From: Candidatus Sivonenia alaskensis PMM_0068
GTDB taxonomy: Bacteria; Cyanobacteriota; Cyanobacteriia; Gloeobacterales; PMM-0068
NCBI GenBank assembly: GCA_949127685.1
Contig: CASBPW010000055.1
Coordinates: forward strand, 1 to 6,862
Direction of reading: 5' to 3'
DNA: 6,862 bases
A program made the position numbers and the translations under genes. Shown piece after piece: positions 4,942 to 6,862 of the stretch (its first letter is position 1; the number at the start of each line of letters is the position of its first letter). The notes beneath the pieces are model-generated. The model worked only from the letters and a program-made list of their open reading frames with translations, was not told the origin of the DNA and did no database searches.

Positions 4942-5277
4942 CTAATTTCCCCAGAGATAAATGCTCATCAAAAATAAAATGCCTAAGAGTAACCCGCCAA
5001 AGATGAAAAGACTCCGAGTCTGACCTGAGACCTTATTCAGTCCCAAACCGTAGCCTGCATTTTCAGTGAAGCCCACGGTGTTACCTTCCCGAGGACCGAT
5101 ATTGCCAAATTTGGAAACAGGAGCACGACAGTTCGGACATCGCCAAGTTACGGGCAACTCTGTAAAAGGGGTTCCTGGAGCGACATTACCCTTTTTGTCT
5201 CCCTCAGAAGGCTCATACACATAGCCACAGGTGCGACATTCGTGCCGATCTAACTGGGCTACATCAGGTGCACTCAT
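4942..5277 (-). CDS. rubA: RubA, membrane-anchored rubredoxin
   Basis: RubA is a thylakoid rubredoxin needed to build PSII reaction centres; it carries one iron on four cysteines and is held by a C-terminal helix. Counting from the ATG at 5277, the product is 111 aa. The iron ligands are C14-x2-C17 (CRTCGYVYEP) and C47-x2-C50 (CPNCRAP). A linker with a GYGLGLNK motif (75-82) leads to a membrane helix at about 88-108. I chose this ATG because relatives start shortly before the first cysteine pair. A GTG at 5316 would add 13 residues, sits 18 nt after the preceding gene, and cannot be ruled out. The region just before the ATG can form a small AT-rich hairpin. It lies in the conserved order rubA-ycf48-psbEFLJ. 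Confidence 0.94.
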   Translation of the reverse strand: MSAPDVAQLDRHECRTCGYVYEPSEGDKKGNVAPGTPFTELPVTWRCPNCRAPVSKFGNIGPREGNTVGFTENAGYGLGLNKVSGQTRSLFIFGGLLLGILFLMSIYLWGN

Positions 5278-5334
5278 AAGATCTTCTTGAAGATTCTTTA
5301 CATTCCATACGTCCACTTTAGGGTATTCCGGGGC

Positions 5335-6081
5335 CTATGGCATAGGCTTCTTCTTCCACATGCGCTCAGGCTGTGTGGGACGAGGAGGGCTAGGACGCTG
5401 TCCTCCTGGCCTACCGGTGAACTTCTTGGAGGGTAATCCTGCTACGAACCTTGCCTGGATCAGGGATAGTTTCTCGCCCTCTCTGCGTACCTCAAAATCC
5501 CAGAACTTATTCCGCGCATTTTCTGGAATAGCTCCTTCAAGCCGCAACTTAAAGGCTTTGCCCAATTTATTTTTTTTCTTCTGTTGCCGAATTTTGACCA
5601 GGGCATATTGCTCATCACGAGAATAAAAGACCACTTCTCCACGAATAGAGAAAAAACCGTCTAGCGCGCTGGCTTCAGGAGGAGCATTCTCATCGACCAC
5701 ATGGAGAGTCCCTTCTGGGGACCATACCCCAATAATTTGGGCATGCAGCCCTCCCGTCTCTCGGGTGCGTGGGTATACCACCCACAAATATTCTTTGCTG
5801 AGGTCTAGATGGTTACGTACGAGGCTAATCACGCGTCCTAGAAGCACAGCATCAATGACCACATGGTCTGTGGTGGTCAGCGTGCCTTGGGTAATTTTTT
5901 CATCCTCGTCGTCCACAGGCTTTTCAGAGGGTTTTTCTGAATCTTGAGCCTCTTCTGCGCTATGGGGTTTATACACCCCAAGCAATAAACCAATAGCCCG
6001 GTGTTGAAGGGCTTCTGTAGGAACAGGGAAGGGTTGTGCAGGAGAAGTGCGTTCTGCAAAAGGAGCTTCTGGCAAAGTCAT
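5335..6081 (-). CDS. Uncharacterised protein heading the rubA-ycf48 operon
   Basis: A 248-aa protein of unknown function. It resembles, from memory, a conserved cyanobacterial hypothetical family, but I cannot name it. The N-terminus contains HRAIGLLLGVYKP (27-39), then a short acidic stretch (42-62). A core follows with IDAVLLGRVISLVRNHLDL (76-94), LWVVYPRTRE (99-108) and GFFSIRGEVVFYS (142-154), and a basic run QQKKKNK (166-172). The tail from about 216 is rich in Pro, Arg and Lys. There is no signal peptide or membrane helix, so it is probably cytosolic or peripheral. The strand-rich, basic look could suit nucleic-acid or membrane-surface binding, which is inference only. It is co-directional with rubA and probably leads the operon; its ribosome site (CAGG) is weak. 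Confidence 0.85.
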   Translation of the reverse strand: MTLPEAPFAERTSPAQPFPVPTEALQHRAIGLLLGVYKPHSAEEAQDSEKPSEKPVDDEDEKITQGTLTTTDHVVIDAVLLGRVISLVRNHLDLSKEYLWVVYPRTRETGGLHAQIIGVWSPEGTLHVVDENAPPEASALDGFFSIRGEVVFYSRDEQYALVKIRQQKKKNKLGKAFKLRLEGAIPENARNKFWDFEVRREGEKLSLIQARFVAGLPSKKFTGRPGGQRPSPPRPTQPERMWKKKPMP

Positions 6082-6111
6082 GAGCCTGAGATAGAGGAAA
6101 TCTTCTTCTGG

Positions 6112-6117
6112 AGTATA
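6112..6117 (-). promoter_or_regulatory. Possible -10 box for the rubA operon
   Basis: TATACT on the minus strand lies about 31 nt before the start of the 248-aa protein gene, in the 104-bp divergent spacer. No clear -35 is seen at 16-18 bp, so this is a weak candidate. Confidence 0.22.
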
Positions 6118-6185
6118 GCTGTCTTTGCTTTTCTATGCCTCCCCCTGAGCGATAATGACAAGATGAATGGTTTTAGTTAGTTGGG

Positions 6186-6800
6186 ATGTGGGCTTTGACT
6201 AGTAACAATAAACAGCGCAAAACTTTTTTTACCGTGGCCATTGGTCTTATTCTTTTTGCTTTTGTTGGGGCACCGCTCATCCCCGTGATTATTGGGTTTT
6301 TCTCCCAAGCGAGTGTCCCTTCAACCGCTTCTCAGGTAGGAGATGTCACCAAGCTCCAACAGCAGATTCAAGGCTATGAAACGGTCTTGAAGCGAGAGCC
6401 CAACAATGTAAATGCCCTGAATAATCTGGCTCAGCTCCGCATGGAACTGGGTCAGCCTGCGCAGGCTATTGAGCTTCTAGAGCGGTTACGCAAACTCAAT
6501 GCGGCGGACCCTCGATACACCCTATCGCTGGGTGATGCCTATCTCAAGACCAGTCAGTTTGATAAAGCCTCCTTAGAATTCGACAAACTCCTGGCCATTT
6601 CCGCAGACTATGCTCCAGCCCTCTTGGGTAAAGGCCTAGCCTTGCAGGGAATGGGCAAAAAAAATGAAGCCCAAGTCCAGTTTGATAGGGCAATTAAAGC
6701 ATCTCCCCTGGAGATGAAAGAAAAAATCAAAGAAATCGCGCTCAAGAACGCAGTGCCTAAGACTGCCACTCCCCTCTCCACAGAACCCAGCAAGAAGTAA
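6186..6800 (+). CDS. Membrane-anchored TPR protein
   Basis: A 204-aa protein with an N-terminal membrane helix (about 13-38, preceded by basic KQRK) and tetratricopeptide repeats. After a short helical lead (about 55-72) come three repeats at about 74-107, 109-142 and 143-176, each with the usual small and hydrophobic positions, such as LNNLAQLRMELGQPAQAIELL. The C-terminus is a short Lys/Pro/Thr tail. TPR domains bind other proteins, so this is probably a scaffold or assembly helper at the membrane. The layout recalls Ycf37-type photosystem assembly proteins, but I cannot claim that identity. It is divergent from the rubA operon (104 bp between starts) and convergent with leuS, with only 2 nt between stops. 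The ATG at 6186 has little ribosome-site support; the TTG at 6195 is an alternative. Confidence 0.85.
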   Translation: MWALTSNNKQRKTFFTVAIGLILFAFVGAPLIPVIIGFFSQASVPSTASQVGDVTKLQQQIQGYETVLKREPNNVNALNNLAQLRMELGQPAQAIELLERLRKLNAADPRYTLSLGDAYLKTSQFDKASLEFDKLLAISADYAPALLGKGLALQGMGKKNEAQVQFDRAIKASPLEMKEKIKEIALKNAVPKTATPLSTEPSKK

Positions 6801-6802
6801 GC

Positions 6803-6862
6803 TCACACCACAAAATTCACCAGTTTTTTCGGGACCACAATCGTCACCGTATCGGCCACCAG
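6803..6862 (-). CDS. leuS: Leucyl-tRNA synthetase, 3' end (partial)
   Basis: Only the last 19 codons and the TGA stop are in the window; the gene enters from the right edge. The tail TVTIVVPKKLVNFVV matches the characteristic end of bacterial leucyl-tRNA synthetase, where relatives end with patterns like VIxVPGKLVNIVA. The enzyme charges tRNA-Leu with leucine in the cytosol. The stop codon lies 2 nt from the stop of the convergent TPR gene, and I see no hairpin terminator in the join. The call rests on a short stretch, but one that is conserved and correctly placed before the stop. Confidence 0.7.
   Translation of the reverse strand: MVADTVTIVVPKKLVNFVV

Overview
The window is a stretch of cyanobacterial chromosome dominated by photosystem II (PSII) genes. 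The evidence is CP47 (psbB), both cytochrome b559 subunits (psbE, psbF), PsbL, PsbJ, PsbT, PsbM and PsbN, the assembly factors Ycf48 (here a lipoprotein) and membrane-anchored rubredoxin RubA, and bacterial housekeeping genes at both edges (tmk, leuS). Those bacterial genes and the lipobox rule out a plastid. The divergent CP47 loops would fit an early-branching lineage such as the Gloeobacter group, but that is a guess from the window alone. I saw no mobile elements, CRISPR arrays, tRNA or rRNA genes, and no HIP1 octamer (GCGATCGC).

Layout, left to right. (1) 1-71, minus: 5' end of thymidylate kinase. (2) 138-266, plus: psbN, ending at a strong hairpin terminator shared with the convergent psbT. 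(3) 313-2130, minus: psbB then psbT, with an intercistronic RNA hairpin between them. (4) 2131-2413: a divergent regulatory region without a convincing gene. (5) 2414-2983, plus: a [2Fe-2S] ferredoxin, then psbM. (6) A second shared terminator at about 3002-3031. (7) 3057-6081, minus: a conserved-looking 248-aa protein, rubA, ycf48, psbE, psbF, psbL, psbJ in transcription order, with an internal promoter before psbE. (8) 6186-6800, plus: a membrane-anchored TPR protein. (9) 6803-6862, minus: 3' end of leucyl-tRNA synthetase.

How the genes work together. RubA and Ycf48 act early in PSII assembly, on the D1/D2/cytochrome b559 intermediate. PsbE and PsbF form cytochrome b559, PsbL and PsbJ pack beside it, and CP47 with PsbT and PsbM belongs to the inner-antenna module and dimer interface. 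The window therefore places genes for two assembly modules side by side. Seven small genes (tmk fragment, psbT, psbM, psbF, psbL, psbJ, leuS fragment) were found by translating the sequence directly.

I do not see an unknown defence or mobile system. The most unusual signals are in PSII itself: a 25-residue insertion in the large lumenal loop of CP47, further length changes confined to its lumenal loops, loss of one of the paired arginines linked to the oxygen-evolving side, longer stromal tails on several small subunits, and the compact joining of PSII gene groups.
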